Below, one piece after another: positions 20,587 through 29,518 of a stretch of DNA of 64,000 bases. Location: positions 107,888 to 171,887 of the forward strand of contig NZ_JAJAWH010000011.1 of the NCBI RefSeq assembly GCF_020531965.1, in the 5' to 3' direction. Below the pieces are notes generated by a model that did no database searches, was not told the origin of the DNA, and saw only the letters and a list, made by a program, of their open reading frames with translations. Every line of letters begins with the position of its first letter. Position 1 is the stretch's first letter. Source of the stretch: Pseudorhizobium xiangyangii. GTDB taxonomy: Bacteria > Pseudomonadota > Alphaproteobacteria > Rhizobiales > Rhizobiaceae. The position numbers and the translations under genes are program-made.

Positions 20587-22461
20587 TTATAGTTCGATGT
20601 CGTCGCCGGGGAGGATGTCGCCCTCGGCGGATTCCGCCGCTGCCGGCGCCGGCAATTCCTCGGCCTCGGTATCTTCTTCCGTTACGCGGACGCGCACGTC
20701 GATGATCTTGGCGCCCGGGAACTGGGTGAGGATCGCTGCCACGTCCGGATCGGCGCGTGCGTCGGTCAGCCGTGCTTCGCGGGCGGTATTGTCGGCCTCG
20801 ATGAGCGTCGGCTCGCCTTGTTCCTTGCTCAGGCTGACGATCCAGTGGATGCCGGTCCATTCCTTGAGCTTGACGCCGAGCTCGCCCGGCAGGCTGCCGG
20901 GTGCGCCTTCGGTCATCCGCATGTCCAGGCGGCCGGGCTCGAGTTTCACCAGATGCACGAAGTTCCTGATCAGCGCCTTCAGCTTCGGATCGCGGTTTTT
21001 CGAGCAGAGTTCGACGATGTCCTGCATCGAATCGACCGGCACTTTCGGGGCGGGTCTTTCCGACGGTTGCTCTTCGATACGACCGACCGGCATCTCGTGC
21101 GGCTCTGGCGAAGGTACCGCCTGCAGCATCGCGGTGGCGCCACCAGAGGAGGCGCGCGGCATCGCCATGTCCGGTCCCCGAGCAGTATGCTGCGAAACGG
21201 GAGAAGACATGGCATGGCCATTGCCGCCGCCATTTGGACCGGGTGTCGGCCGTTGCATGTCACCGTTGGCGAACTCAGCAAGTCGCCGCGCGGCATCTTC
21301 GGGTGCGGGGAGATGCGCGGCATGGGTCAGGCGGATGAGCACCATTTCCGTCGCGCCGGCAGGCCGGGAGGAATTCTCCGCTTCCGGAATGCCCTTCAGC
21401 AGCATCTGCCAGATCCGTGACAGCGTGCTGACTGAAACCTGGTCGGCGAATTCCTGTCCGCGGACCCGTTCCACCTCGCTGATCGAGGGATCCTGCGCAG
21501 CCTCGGGAATGTACTTGAAGCGCGTCACGAGGTGGGTGAAGTCGGCGAGGTCGGTCAGCACCACGACCGGATTGGCGCCCGCCTCGTACTGCGACGAAAA
21601 CTCTGAAAGCGCTGCTGTCACGTCGCCGCGCACGATATGTTCGAAAAGGTCGACGATGCGGGCCCGGTCGGCAAGTCCCAACATGCCACGAACGGTCGCC
21701 CCCTGGACATTGCCGCCGCCATGCGCAATCGCCTGGTCAAGCAGCGACAGGCCGTCACGGGCGGATCCTTCCGCGGCGCGGGCGATCATCGACAGCGCCT
21801 CAGGCTCGGCCGGGATGCCTTCCTTTTCGAGGATGGTCGTGAACAGGCCGACGAGATCGGCGGCGCTGATCCGGCGCAGGTCGAAGCGCTGACAGCGCGA
21901 CAGGACCGTGATCGGCACCTTGCGGATTTCGGTCGTGGCGAAGATGAATTTCACATGCTCGGGCGGCTCCTCGAGCGTCTTCAACAGGCCGTTGAAGGCC
22001 TGCGTCGAGAGCATGTGCACTTCATCGATGATGTAGACCTTGTAGCGCGCGGAAACCGGGCGATAGCGGACCTGCTCGATGATCTCGCGGATGTCGTCGA
22101 TACCGGTATGCGAGGCGGCATCCATCTCAATGACATCGACGTGCCGGCCTTCCATGATCGCCTGGCAATGCTCGCCGGGGCTCCGCAGGTCGATCGTCGG
22201 CCGGTCAATCTCGGGCGTCTTGTAATTCAATGCGCGGGCAAGGATGCGGGCGGTGGTTGTCTTGCCGACGCCGCGAACGCCGGTCAGCATGTAGGCCTGC
22301 GCGATGCGGCCGGTCTCGAACGCGTTGGTCAGCGTTCGAACCATCGGCTCCTGGCCGACCATGAGGTCCGAAAAATCCTTCGGGCGGTACTTGCGGGCAA
22401 GCACCCGGTAGCCGCTGCCGGTAGGCGTAACAGTCGTGGAGATGGACCCGGTGTCGTTCAT
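20587..22461 (-). CDS. dnaX: DNA polymerase III subunits gamma and tau
   Basis: DnaX, 624 residues, the clamp-loader ATPase. Walker A is GVRGVGKTT (61-69), followed by [23 protein letters not shown] and sensor [11 protein letters not shown]. The zinc module of E. coli DnaX is largely missing: where four cysteines are expected, only one ([21 protein letters not shown]) remains. A proline-rich linker (about 400-470) and a C-terminal domain ending in an acidic tail follow, so the product is the full tau form. No A-rich slippery site for a gamma frameshift was noticed. The SRP RNA gene is just upstream. Confidence 0.96.
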   Translation of the reverse strand: MNDTGSISTTVTPTGSGYRVLARKYRPKDFSDLMVGQEPMVRTLTNAFETGRIAQAYMLTGVRGVGKTTTARILARALNYKTPEIDRPTIDLRSPGEHCQAIMEGRHVDVIEMDAASHTGIDDIREIIEQVRYRPVSARYKVYIIDEVHMLSTQAFNGLLKTLEEPPEHVKFIFATTEIRKVPITVLSRCQRFDLRRISAADLVGLFTTILEKEGIPAEPEALSMIARAAEGSARDGLSLLDQAIAHGGGNVQGATVRGMLGLADRARIVDLFEHIVRGDVTAALSEFSSQYEAGANPVVVLTDLADFTHLVTRFKYIPEAAQDPSISEVERVRGQEFADQVSVSTLSRIWQMLLKGIPEAENSSRPAGATEMVLIRLTHAAHLPAPEDAARRLAEFANGDMQRPTPGPNGGGNGHAMSSPVSQHTARGPDMAMPRASSGGATAMLQAVPSPEPHEMPVGRIEEQPSERPAPKVPVDSMQDIVELCSKNRDPKLKALIRNFVHLVKLEPGRLDMRMTEGAPGSLPGELGVKLKEWTGIHWIVSLSKEQGEPTLIEADNTAREARLTDARADPDVAAILTQFPGAKIIDVRVRVTEEDTEAEELPAPAAAESAEGDILPGDDIEL

Positions 22462-22542
22462 AAGTCCTGCCAGCCTGCGCGGGCCGTTCCAGCCTCTTGA
22501 CCGGACCGGAAGCTGACCAAGATGGTAACCTCAAGGGTTAAA

Positions 22543-22643
22543 GGTGGGAGGCTGGCACGGCGACCCGTGCCTGGCTCGTTAGGGCTGCTTCCTTCCGGAC
22601 CTGACCCGGTTGGCGAGTGGCTCGTCCACCACCAACCTCCCGC
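22543..22643 (-). ncRNA. ffs: Signal recognition particle RNA, small bacterial type (4.5S)
   Basis: The minus strand carries the invariant SRP core GGTCAGGTCCGGAAGGAAGC and the opposing loop segment. The 5' end (GGCGGGAGGTTGG) pairs with the 3' end (CCAGCCTCCCACC) to close the long hairpin. Length is about 100 nt; the ends are estimated from pairing. It lies between the HIT gene and dnaX, on the dnaX strand, a usual place in rhizobia. Confidence 0.95.
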
Positions 22644-22647
22644 CGCA

Positions 22648-22676
22648 CATATCGGCAATAACGCTCGCAAATGCAA
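22648..22676 (-). promoter_or_regulatory. Promoter of the SRP RNA gene
   Basis: On the minus strand TTGCAT and GATATG are 17 bases apart, and the RNA 5' end inferred from pairing falls about 5-7 bases after the -10. Confidence 0.55.
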
Positions 22677-22719
22677 GCCAAGCCTGTAAAAAACTGTTAG
22701 GCTTTTATGACAAGGGAGG

Positions 22720-23130
22720 ATGCCATTGAAGAACTTCAGGCTGGATGAGAGGCTCGAAAGGGATTCGGAGCTGGTTACGGTTCTGGGTCTCTGCCAACTG
22801 CGTCTCATGAAGGACAGTCGATGGCCCTGGCTGCTGCTGGTGCCGCAACGGGAAGGTATCAGCGAAATCTTTGAGCTAACTCCTCTCGACCAGACACTCC
22901 TGACATTCGAGACCAACAGCGTTGCTGCAGCCCTGCAAAAAGCGACTGGCGCCAAGAAAATCAATGTCGGCGCAATCGGCAACATCGTGCGGCAACTGCA
23001 CGTCCATGTCATAGGCAGGTCCGAAGGCGACGCGAATTGGCCCAAGCCCGTTTGGGGCTATGGAACCGCCGAGCCCTATCGCGACGGCGCCGAACTGCAA
23101 CTCCTCAATAAATTGATTGAAGCCCTCTGA
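22720..23130 (+). CDS. HIT family protein
   Basis: A 136-residue histidine-triad protein, a nucleotide hydrolase or transferase of unknown substrate. The active-site stretch reads QLHVHVIGR, so the first histidine of the triad is replaced by glutamine while the last two, including the nucleophile, are kept. Start choice is not settled: GGGAGG abuts the ATG at 22720 with no spacing, but stands 6 bp before an in-frame TTG at 22726, which may be the real start. It is followed one base later by nudC and is probably cotranscribed with it. Confidence 0.87.
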   Translation: MPLKNFRLDERLERDSELVTVLGLCQLRLMKDSRWPWLLLVPQREGISEIFELTPLDQTLLTFETNSVAAALQKATGAKKINVGAIGNIVRQLHVHVIGRSEGDANWPKPVWGYGTAEPYRDGAELQLLNKLIEAL

Positions 23131-23131
23131 C

Positions 23132-24094
23132 ATGACTGCATCGATTTTCGATACCGACGCTCCCCATCCCGAACCCAGCACTCTTACGGCCTTCTCCGGC
23201 AACACGCTCGACCGGCAGGCCGAGTATCGCGATGAAGATTGTCTTCAGAACGCACTCGCGGTTGAAGGCACGCATATCCTTGCGTTCACCGGAAACCGGT
23301 TGATCCTGAAGCATGATGGCCAGGTGCTTGATCCTCTCTTCGGGGCATACGAACTCCCGGAGCTGCAGCCTGATTTTGAGAACGCCGTGCTCCTCGGCTA
23401 CCGCGACAACGGCGAGCCGCGCATCGCGGTCCCGGTGGGCATTTCGGCAGACGATCTGGAGAGCCGCTTCAAGCCGACAGAGACCCGCGCGCTCTACCGT
23501 GACGAGCTTCTGGACGAAGAGCTTTTGGGCGAAGCGGCGCAGGCGGCGGCACTCATTCATTGGAATGCCACCAATCGTTTCTGCGGAAAATGCGGCGCGC
23601 CGATGGAAAGCAGGATCGGCGGCTACAGGCGGGTTTGTACCGCTTGCCAGCACATGACGTTCCCTCGAACCGATCCAGTGGTCATCATGCTGACGATCGA
23701 TGAGGAACGGGATTGCTGCCTTCTCGGCCGGAGTCATCACTTCCAGGAAGGCATGTATTCGTGCCTCGCAGGCTTCGTGGAGCCCGGTGAAACGATCGAG
23801 CATGCCGTCCGTCGCGAGACTTTCGAGGAGTCGGGTATCGAGACGGCTCGTGTGCGTTACCACGCCTCGCAGCCGTGGCCGATGCCGCATTCGCTGATGA
23901 TCGGCTGCTATGCCGAGGCCAGGTCGGTCGAGATCAAGATCGACGAACAGGAGATCGCCGACTGCCGCTGGTTCTCGCGCCAGGAGGTGACCACCATGCT
24001 GGACGCCCTGCCGGGCAGTGCGGTCTTCGCGCCGCAGAAGGGGGCTATCGCCCACCGCCTGATTCGCGACTGGATCGATTGGCCACGGAAGTAG
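23132..24094 (+). CDS. nudC: NAD(+)/NADH diphosphatase (NudC)
   Basis: A 320-residue Nudix hydrolase. The zinc ribbon (FCGKCG...CTACQ) is near the middle and the Nudix box GFVEPGETIEHAVRRETFEE follows. SQPWPMPHS after it corresponds to the SQPWPFPxS signature of the NADH pyrophosphatase group. It cleaves NAD(H) and can remove NAD caps from RNA 5' ends. I chose the ATG at 23132, one base after the HIT stop; a TTG at 23117 inside that gene is less likely. Confidence 0.94.
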   Translation: MTASIFDTDAPHPEPSTLTAFSGNTLDRQAEYRDEDCLQNALAVEGTHILAFTGNRLILKHDGQVLDPLFGAYELPELQPDFENAVLLGYRDNGEPRIAVPVGISADDLESRFKPTETRALYRDELLDEELLGEAAQAAALIHWNATNRFCGKCGAPMESRIGGYRRVCTACQHMTFPRTDPVVIMLTIDEERDCCLLGRSHHFQEGMYSCLAGFVEPGETIEHAVRRETFEESGIETARVRYHASQPWPMPHSLMIGCYAEARSVEIKIDEQEIADCRWFSRQEVTTMLDALPGSAVFAPQKGAIAHRLIRDWIDWPRK

Positions 24095-24955
24095 TCAGGC
24101 CTTCTGCAGGGCGCCACGCATCGCGTGGCCCTTGTAGACGCCGAGGATTCGCACCTTCTCCGAGAAGAAGCGAAGCTCCTCTAGTGCCCGCCGCACCGGC
24201 GCATCGTCGGGATGCCCTTCGATGTCCGCGTAGAATTGCGTTGCCACGAACTTGCCGCCCAGCTGGTAGCTTTCCAGCTTCGTCATGTTGACGCCGTTCG
24301 TCGCAAAACCGCCCATCGCCTTGTAGAGTGCCGCGGGGATGTTGCGGACGTTGAACACGAATGTGCTGACGATGATCTCAGAATCGTCGTCACGCTGCGT
24401 CCAGCTCTCGTCACGGGACAGGACGACGAAGCGCGTGACGTTGTTTTCGGTATCCTCGACGTTCTCGGCAAGGATCTCCAGTCCGTACAGCTCTGCGGCG
24501 AGGCGCGGTGCGAGGGCTGCCATGGAGCGGTCGCCGGTTTCCGACACGAGCTTTGCCGCGCCTGCCGTATCGCCAGCCACGACCGCCTTCCAGCCATTAG
24601 AGCGGATGATCTTGCGGCATTGGCCGAGTGCATGGATGTGGCTGTGCACGGTTCGTATTTCTTCGCGGGTAACGCCGGGCAGCGTCATCAGCTGAAAGCG
24701 GATCGGCATGAAATACTCGCCGATGATATGCAGGCGCGATTCGGGCAGCAGGTAGTGGATGTCCGCCACGCGACCAGCGATCGTGTTTTCGATCGGGATC
24801 ATCGCCAGGTCTGCCTCGCCGGTTTCGAGTGCCGTGAAGGCGTCCTCGAAGGTCGGGCAGGGAAGCGGCTCCATCGATGGGAACATGTCCCGGCAGGCCA
24901 TGTCGGAGTTCGCGCCGAAATCGCCCTGGAAGGCGATCCTGTTGGTCTGGTGCAT
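24095..24955 (-). CDS. pheA: Prephenate dehydratase
   Basis: A 286-residue monofunctional prephenate dehydratase that makes phenylpyruvate for phenylalanine. The catalytic domain covers about 1-180 (IAFQGDFGANSD, MIPIENTIAGRV, and the essential TRF at 174-176). The ACT domain for phenylalanine feedback follows (GGFATNGVNMTKLESY). It lies 11 bp after kdsB and is probably cotranscribed; it ends against nudC. Confidence 0.96.
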   Translation of the reverse strand: MHQTNRIAFQGDFGANSDMACRDMFPSMEPLPCPTFEDAFTALETGEADLAMIPIENTIAGRVADIHYLLPESRLHIIGEYFMPIRFQLMTLPGVTREEIRTVHSHIHALGQCRKIIRSNGWKAVVAGDTAGAAKLVSETGDRSMAALAPRLAAELYGLEILAENVEDTENNVTRFVVLSRDESWTQRDDDSEIIVSTFVFNVRNIPAALYKAMGGFATNGVNMTKLESYQLGGKFVATQFYADIEGHPDDAPVRRALEELRFFSEKVRILGVYKGHAMRGALQKA

Positions 24956-24966
24956 GGAGAAACGCC

Positions 24967-25722
24967 TCAGGAGGAGCGGCCGGCGAGGATCGCGCGGGCC
25001 TTTTCAAGATCGGCCGGAGTATCGACGCCGAGCGGAACCGAGTCAACGATCTCCACGTCGATGCGCATGCCCGCTTCCAGCGCCCGAAGCTGCTCAAGCG
25101 ACTCACGCTTTTCGAGCACGGAGGGACCGAGGGAAACGAAACGCTCGAGCGCCGCCCGCCGGTACGCATAGAGCCCGATATGGTGGTACAGCGGTCCCGG
25201 TCCGTGTGGTGCAGTCGTCCGGGTAAAATAGAGCGCCCGCATGCGCCGGTCCGAGATTGGTGAGCCGACTATCTTCACGACGCTCGGATTGGTCTTCTCG
25301 TGTTCGTCGGTGATCTCGACGGTCAGCGTCGCAATGTCGACCTCCGGGTTTTCGAGCGGGCGAAGCGACGCACGCACGGCCTCCGCTTCGATGGTCGGCA
25401 AGTCTCCCTGCACGTTGATGACAATGTCGATCTTCCTGTCCGGATCGGCCTTCAGCAGGGCTTCGTATATCCGGTCCGAACCGGACTGGTGGTCGGCTCG
25501 CGTCATCACCACGTCGAAACCGGCAGCGGCGACAATGTCGAATGTTTCCTGGTGATCGACGGCGACCAGGACCGGTCCAACGTCTGCCTCCCGGGCTCGG
25601 TGAGCAACCTGGACGATCATGGGCAGGCCGGCGATGTCGGCAAGCGGTTTGCCCGGCAATCGTGTCGAAGCCATCCGGGCAGGAATCAGCACGAGCGTCC
25701 GGTCATGGGGGAGCTTGGTCAT
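24967..25722 (-). CDS. kdsB: 3-deoxy-manno-octulosonate cytidylyltransferase
   Basis: CMP-KDO synthetase, 251 residues, which activates KDO for lipid A-core assembly. The nucleotide-binding [26 protein letters not shown], and HIGLYAYRR with LEQLRALE are clear. The start is the ATG at 25722. The same frame stays open for 1.7 kb upstream, but that part is a shadow of the cytochrome c and AEC transporter genes. A FixK/FNR-like box lies 22 bp upstream of the start. Confidence 0.96.
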   Translation of the reverse strand: MTKLPHDRTLVLIPARMASTRLPGKPLADIAGLPMIVQVAHRAREADVGPVLVAVDHQETFDIVAAAGFDVVMTRADHQSGSDRIYEALLKADPDRKIDIVINVQGDLPTIEAEAVRASLRPLENPEVDIATLTVEITDEHEKTNPSVVKIVGSPISDRRMRALYFTRTTAPHGPGPLYHHIGLYAYRRAALERFVSLGPSVLEKRESLEQLRALEAGMRIDVEIVDSVPLGVDTPADLEKARAILAGRSS

Positions 25723-25743
25723 GAATAGCCTTCTGAAGCGCAC

Positions 25744-25757
25744 TTGATCAGTGTCAA
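25744..25757. promoter_or_regulatory. FixK/FNR-like box near kdsB and cytochrome c genes
   Basis: TTGATCAGTGTCAA fits the TTGAT-N4-ATCAA pattern at 9 of 10 positions. It lies 116 bp before the cytochrome c start and 22 bp before kdsB. Oxygen-linked control of the cytochrome is plausible. Confidence 0.45.
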
Positions 25758-25872
25758 AAAGTCTCACGCGCTGTCTTATAATCGTGTTGCAACCGCCATG
25801 CAAAAGACATAGGTTCCGCGCGATTTCAAGATGGCCCCGCCTTGCCCGGCGGTTGCGAAGGAGCGTGTGCAA

Positions 25873-26592
25873 ATGAATTCGTACGTGAACATGGCAGTGG
25901 GAGCTTTTCTTGCCACCGTTTTCGTGTTGATGACAGTCTCGATTGCTTCCGAAGGGATCTTCCACGCCGGAGTGCCGGAAAAGGAAGGGTTCGCCATCGT
26001 TGTGGCGGAAACGAGCGGAGATGCCGGTGGAGCTGAGGAAGTGGCCGCTGTTCCGGTCGCCACGCTTCTTGCAAGCGCCGATGCTGCAGCTGGTGAATCG
26101 TCTTTCAAGAAGTGTGCGAGCTGTCACACCACCGAGCAGGGAGGTGCCAACAAGGTTGGCCCGAACCTGTGGAGTATCGTCGATCGCCCGATCGCGTCGC
26201 ATGAAGGTTTTGGCTACTCGGGAGCCATGAAGGAATTTGCACAGGGCGGTTCCGTCGTTTGGGACTATGAACATCTGAACGGCTTCCTGCTTGCTCCCAA
26301 GCAGCACGTCCCGGGCACTGCCATGGGCTTTGCCGGTCTGAAGAAGGACGACGAGCGGGCGAACGTTATCGCCTATCTGCGTGGCCTGTCGGATAGCCCG
26401 GTTCCGTTGCCCGAAGAGCAGGCCGCTGCTCCGGCCGAAGACGCAGCCGCTCCGGCTGAAGGTGCGGCCGCTCCGGCTGAAGACGCCGCTGCCGCTACCG
26501 AAAACCCGGCTGAAACACCTGCCGCAGAAGCCCCGGTCCCTGCCGAGGAACAGCCCGTTCCTGCTGCGCAGCAGCCGGCCCCGGCCAACTAA
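25873..26592 (+). CDS. Membrane-anchored cytochrome c (CycM/c552-like)
   Basis: A 239-residue class I cytochrome c. An uncleaved N-terminal membrane anchor (about residues 6-25) is followed by one haem site CASCH (81-85) and the methionine ligand in GTAMGF (Met151). The body matches the CycM type that carries electrons between the bc1 complex and aa3 oxidase. An Ala-Pro-Glu-rich tail (about 180-239) with near repeats of [13 protein letters not shown] ends the protein. I chose the ATG at 25873 because GAAGGAG precedes it. It has a strong terminator. Confidence 0.9.
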   Translation: MNSYVNMAVGAFLATVFVLMTVSIASEGIFHAGVPEKEGFAIVVAETSGDAGGAEEVAAVPVATLLASADAAAGESSFKKCASCHTTEQGGANKVGPNLWSIVDRPIASHEGFGYSGAMKEFAQGGSVVWDYEHLNGFLLAPKQHVPGTAMGFAGLKKDDERANVIAYLRGLSDSPVPLPEEQAAAPAEDAAAPAEGAAAPAEDAAAATENPAETPAAEAPVPAEEQPVPAAQQPAPAN

Positions 26593-26614
26593 GCCGCGAA
26601 CCCCATTCGTTACC

Positions 26615-26647
26615 AAAAAGCCCGGCTTTCGAGCCGGGCTTTTTTTG
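26615..26647. terminator. Bidirectional intrinsic terminator
   Basis: AGCCCGGCT and AGCCGGGCT pair around TTCG, with five A before and a run of T after. It lies between the convergent cytochrome c and AEC transporter genes and could serve both strands. Confidence 0.9.
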
Positions 26648-26681
26648 TGGCTTTTGCAAGTGGCACCGCAAGGTTCCAAAC

Positions 26682-27626
26682 CTAGCCGAGCAGCCATGCC
26701 CAGAAGCTGACGGAGATGATGCCGAATGCGGTTGTCACGCTGATTGTGGAGGCGGCAATGTTTTGGCCGGCGCGGAACTGGTGCGCGATGAGCCATGCAT
26801 TGATGCCGGTGGGGACGGAGGATGTCAGCACCATGGCGGCAGTCCACGCCGGGCTCAGGCCAAGGATTTTGCACATCAGCAAGACGGCCGCCGGTAACAG
26901 GAAGAGTTTGAGGGCGGCGATAGCGCCCGTCAGGCCGATATTGCCCTGGACGGGATACTTCGTCAGCGCCATGCCGATCGAGATCAGCGCGGCCGGCCCC
27001 GCTGCGCTGGATAGCTGGGTCACTACCGTGCCAAGCACCGGAGTGAGGGTCAGGCCTGAAAGGTTGATGGCCAACCCCGCAGCGAGTGCGATGACCAGCG
27101 GGTTGCGGACGAGGTTTGATCCGACCTGAAGGAGTACCGCTCCCACCCCGCGGGTCTTTCCGCCATCGACAACGACCGAAGCCCTCTCCATGAGGATGGT
27201 TCCCGTTACCATCATCAGCGGCAGGTGGATGGCGAGCAGGATCGATAGTGCCACCAGACCGTCGTCGCCGACGGAGCGGCCCACCAGTGGCAGGCCGATA
27301 AAGACGTTGTTCGCAAACGCCGCCGACATGCCGGCAATGACGCGGATCTTGTCGTCCCGCTTGAAAACATGCTTGGCGACCAGATGCGCCGCCGTCCATG
27401 TGACCGCCACGCCGCCAAAATAGGCGATCCACAATCGGAAAGGCGAGACCCCCTCGAAATGGGCATCCGCCAGGGTGTGGAAGATCAGCATTGGCACGGC
27501 AATCTTGAAGACGAATTCCCCGAGCGCATCGCCCGTCGCCTCACTCAGTATACCGGTGCGGGCAAGAACCCAGCCGATAAGGATCAACAGAAAGACGGGA
27601 GCGACATTAACGAGAGTAGCGGACAC
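26682..27626 (-). CDS. AEC (auxin efflux carrier) family transporter
   Basis: A 314-residue protein with about ten membrane segments, at the family's usual length. Typical parts are the N-terminal [38 protein letters not shown] and [17 protein letters not shown]. Bacterial members export or import small organic acids; the substrate is not known. It stands alone, convergent with the cytochrome c gene. Confidence 0.9.
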   Translation of the reverse strand: MSATLVNVAPVFLLILIGWVLARTGILSEATGDALGEFVFKIAVPMLIFHTLADAHFEGVSPFRLWIAYFGGVAVTWTAAHLVAKHVFKRDDKIRVIAGMSAAFANNVFIGLPLVGRSVGDDGLVALSILLAIHLPLMMVTGTILMERASVVVDGGKTRGVGAVLLQVGSNLVRNPLVIALAAGLAINLSGLTLTPVLGTVVTQLSSAAGPAALISIGMALTKYPVQGNIGLTGAIAALKLFLLPAAVLLMCKILGLSPAWTAAMVLTSSVPTGINAWLIAHQFRAGQNIAASTISVTTAFGIISVSFWAWLLG

Positions 27627-27772
27627 GGGAGAGAACCTTTGCGGGAGGATTGTTGGCCTTAGCCCATATACTTCCGCTCGACAAATGCCGCACGCGCAGG
27701 GGATCTTTCGAAGAAGTTGATACTAGGGTTTTTGCTTCGCATGTGCAAAAAGGGCCTCAACCAAACTGAAAA

Positions 27773-27786
27773 CCAAGGGGCCTTGG
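27773..27786 (+). promoter_or_regulatory. Palindrome over the adenosine kinase ribosome-binding site
   Basis: CCAAGGGGCCTTGG is a perfect 14-bp palindrome ending 4 bp before the ATG. The presumed Shine-Dalgarno AAGGGG lies inside it, so a small hairpin could limit ribosome access. Confidence 0.35.
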
Positions 27787-27790
27787 CTGC

Positions 27791-28783
27791 ATGTCAAAAT
27801 TCGACGTTCTTACGGTAGGAAACGCTATCGTGGACATTCTTGCACGATGCGATGACAGCTTTCTCACCGAGAACGGGATCATCAAGGGTGCGATGAATCT
27901 CATCGACGCAGAGCGGGCGGAATTGCTCTACTCGAAGATGGGGCCGGCGGTTGAAGCCTCCGGCGGCTCGGCAGGCAACACCGCGGCCGGCATTGCTAGC
28001 CTTGGAGGCAAGGCAGCGTATTTCGGCAAGGTTGCCGAGGATCAGCTGGGAGCGATTTTCCAGCACGATATCCGCGCGCAGGGCGTTCACTACCAGACGA
28101 AGCCGGAAGGTGCCCATCCGCCCACAGCCCGCTCGATGATCTTCGTGACCGCCGATGGCGAGCGGTCGATGAACACCTATCTCGGGGCCTGCGTCGATCT
28201 GGGGCCGGAACACGTCGAACCGGATGTCGTGGCGCAGTCTGCGGTCACCTACTTCGAAGGCTATCTCTGGGACCCGCCGCGGGCGAAGGAAGCGATTCTC
28301 GATTGTGCTCGCATCGCCCATGAAAATGGTCGCGAGGTCTCCATGACGCTGTCGGATCCCTTCTGCGTCGGACGGTATCGTGCGGAATTTCTCGACCTCA
28401 TGCGCTCCGGCACGGTGGACATCGTGTTCGCCAACAAACAGGAAGTGCTATCCCTCTACGAGACCGAGGACTTCGATCTCGCCCTCACCAAGATCGCTGC
28501 CGACTGTAAGCTGGCCGCCGTGACGCTGAGCGAAGAAGGAGCGATCATCGTGCGTGGCGATGAGCGGGTGAAGATCGATGCGTTTGCCATCCCCGAGCTG
28601 GTCGACACGACAGGAGCAGGCGATCTGTTCGCTTCCGGCTTCCTGGTCGGCTACACCCAGGGGCGCACTCTTGCCGATTGCGGCAAGCTCGGTTGCCTGT
28701 CGGCCGCGATTGTCATCCAGCAGATCGGGCCCCGCCCGATGCAGTCGCTGAAGGACGCCGCTACGCGGGAAGGTCTTCTCTAG
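27791..28783 (+). CDS. Adenosine kinase, PfkB family
   Basis: A 330-residue sugar kinase of the PfkB/ribokinase family. GGSAGNTAAGIASLGG (substrate side) and the ATP/anion-hole signature DTTGAGDLFASGF with its catalytic aspartate are both present. Rhizobial orthologues are annotated as adenosine kinase, forming AMP from adenosine; close relatives use other nucleosides, so the substrate is probable rather than proven. Confidence 0.9.
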   Translation: MSKFDVLTVGNAIVDILARCDDSFLTENGIIKGAMNLIDAERAELLYSKMGPAVEASGGSAGNTAAGIASLGGKAAYFGKVAEDQLGAIFQHDIRAQGVHYQTKPEGAHPPTARSMIFVTADGERSMNTYLGACVDLGPEHVEPDVVAQSAVTYFEGYLWDPPRAKEAILDCARIAHENGREVSMTLSDPFCVGRYRAEFLDLMRSGTVDIVFANKQEVLSLYETEDFDLALTKIAADCKLAAVTLSEEGAIIVRGDERVKIDAFAIPELVDTTGAGDLFASGFLVGYTQGRTLADCGKLGCLSAAIVIQQIGPRPMQSLKDAATREGLL

Positions 28784-28792
28784 ACTTCGCGC

Positions 28793-29335
28793 CTACTTGA
28801 AGGCCTCGCCGGGATAGGCACCCCAGATCTCGGCCTGATTGACCCAACCTTCTGCACCGTTGACGGATGAATGGCACCAGTCGCCATTGCATTCGTCGAC
28901 GGTGATCACCACGCCCGGCTGGAGCTTGGCGGTCACGGCAGCGCCGCTCTGTGGTTCGCGGCGCATGTTGACGAACACGTCGCTGCCCTTTCCACGCATC
29001 CACGGTGCGGCAACTGCGGTGCGGTCGCCGGACAGGAGTGCCTGGTTCACCCATCCCTCTGTGCCATCCGCATCACGCACCCGCCGCCAGTTGTCGTATT
29101 CCTGTATGATTTCCATCGGCGTACCGGCCTTCATGTACATCCAGGCGACCGCGTAGTCCGTGCTGGGGCCAATTCGGATATTGACGCGCTTCGATTTCAG
29201 GCTGACGAAGCGTGGCAGTGGAAGGCCGCTGGCTCCCTTTCCGGCACCCTGGGCGAGCGTTGGCGAAGCCGCTGAAATGACAGTGGCAAGTCCGATCGAT
29301 GCAGCTATGACGGTCGTGAGAATAACGCTACGCAT
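28793..29335 (-). CDS. Exported protein with two bacterial SH3 domains
   Basis: A 180-residue protein with a Sec signal peptide (about 1-28, ending TLAQ). Two SH3b domains follow: about 44-105 (KSKRVNIRIGPSTDYAVAW...GWVNQALLSG) and 110-175 (VFVNMRREPQSGAAV...GWVNQAEIWG). Such domains bind cell-wall peptides or proteins; no catalytic part is present. The start at 29335 gives the signal peptide; a long upstream frame is a shadow of the dehydrogenase gene. Confidence 0.88.
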   Translation of the reverse strand: MRSVILTTVIAASIGLATVISAASPTLAQGAGKGASGLPLPRFVSLKSKRVNIRIGPSTDYAVAWMYMKAGTPMEIIQEYDNWRRVRDADGTEGWVNQALLSGDRTAVAAPWMRGKGSDVFVNMRREPQSGAAVTAKLQPGVVITVDECNGDWCHSSVNGAEGWVNQAEIWGAYPGEAFK

Positions 29336-29518
29336 GCGTGTCGTTCCAAAGTTCTTCGGTCCCGAACGTACCGGTTGCGAGGAGATTCCTGCCGGGCGCA
29401 GCCGAGACATCAACCCTCGCAAGAGGTTTTGTTTGTCTTCGCTGACGGGTCTGGTAGAAACGCCCTGGATATGTCGATTATCGCGCGACTTGGTTAAGGA
29501 CCTCTGAATACGACGCCC

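Noticed and set aside
20587-22461. Programmed frameshift in dnaX making a gamma form
   Set aside because: No A-rich slippery heptamer with a following hairpin was noticed in the gene, so only the full tau form is called.
25723-27432. 1.7-kb upstream extension of the kdsB frame
   Set aside because: It runs antisense through the cytochrome c gene and into the AEC transporter gene; KdsB family similarity begins only at the ATG at 25722.
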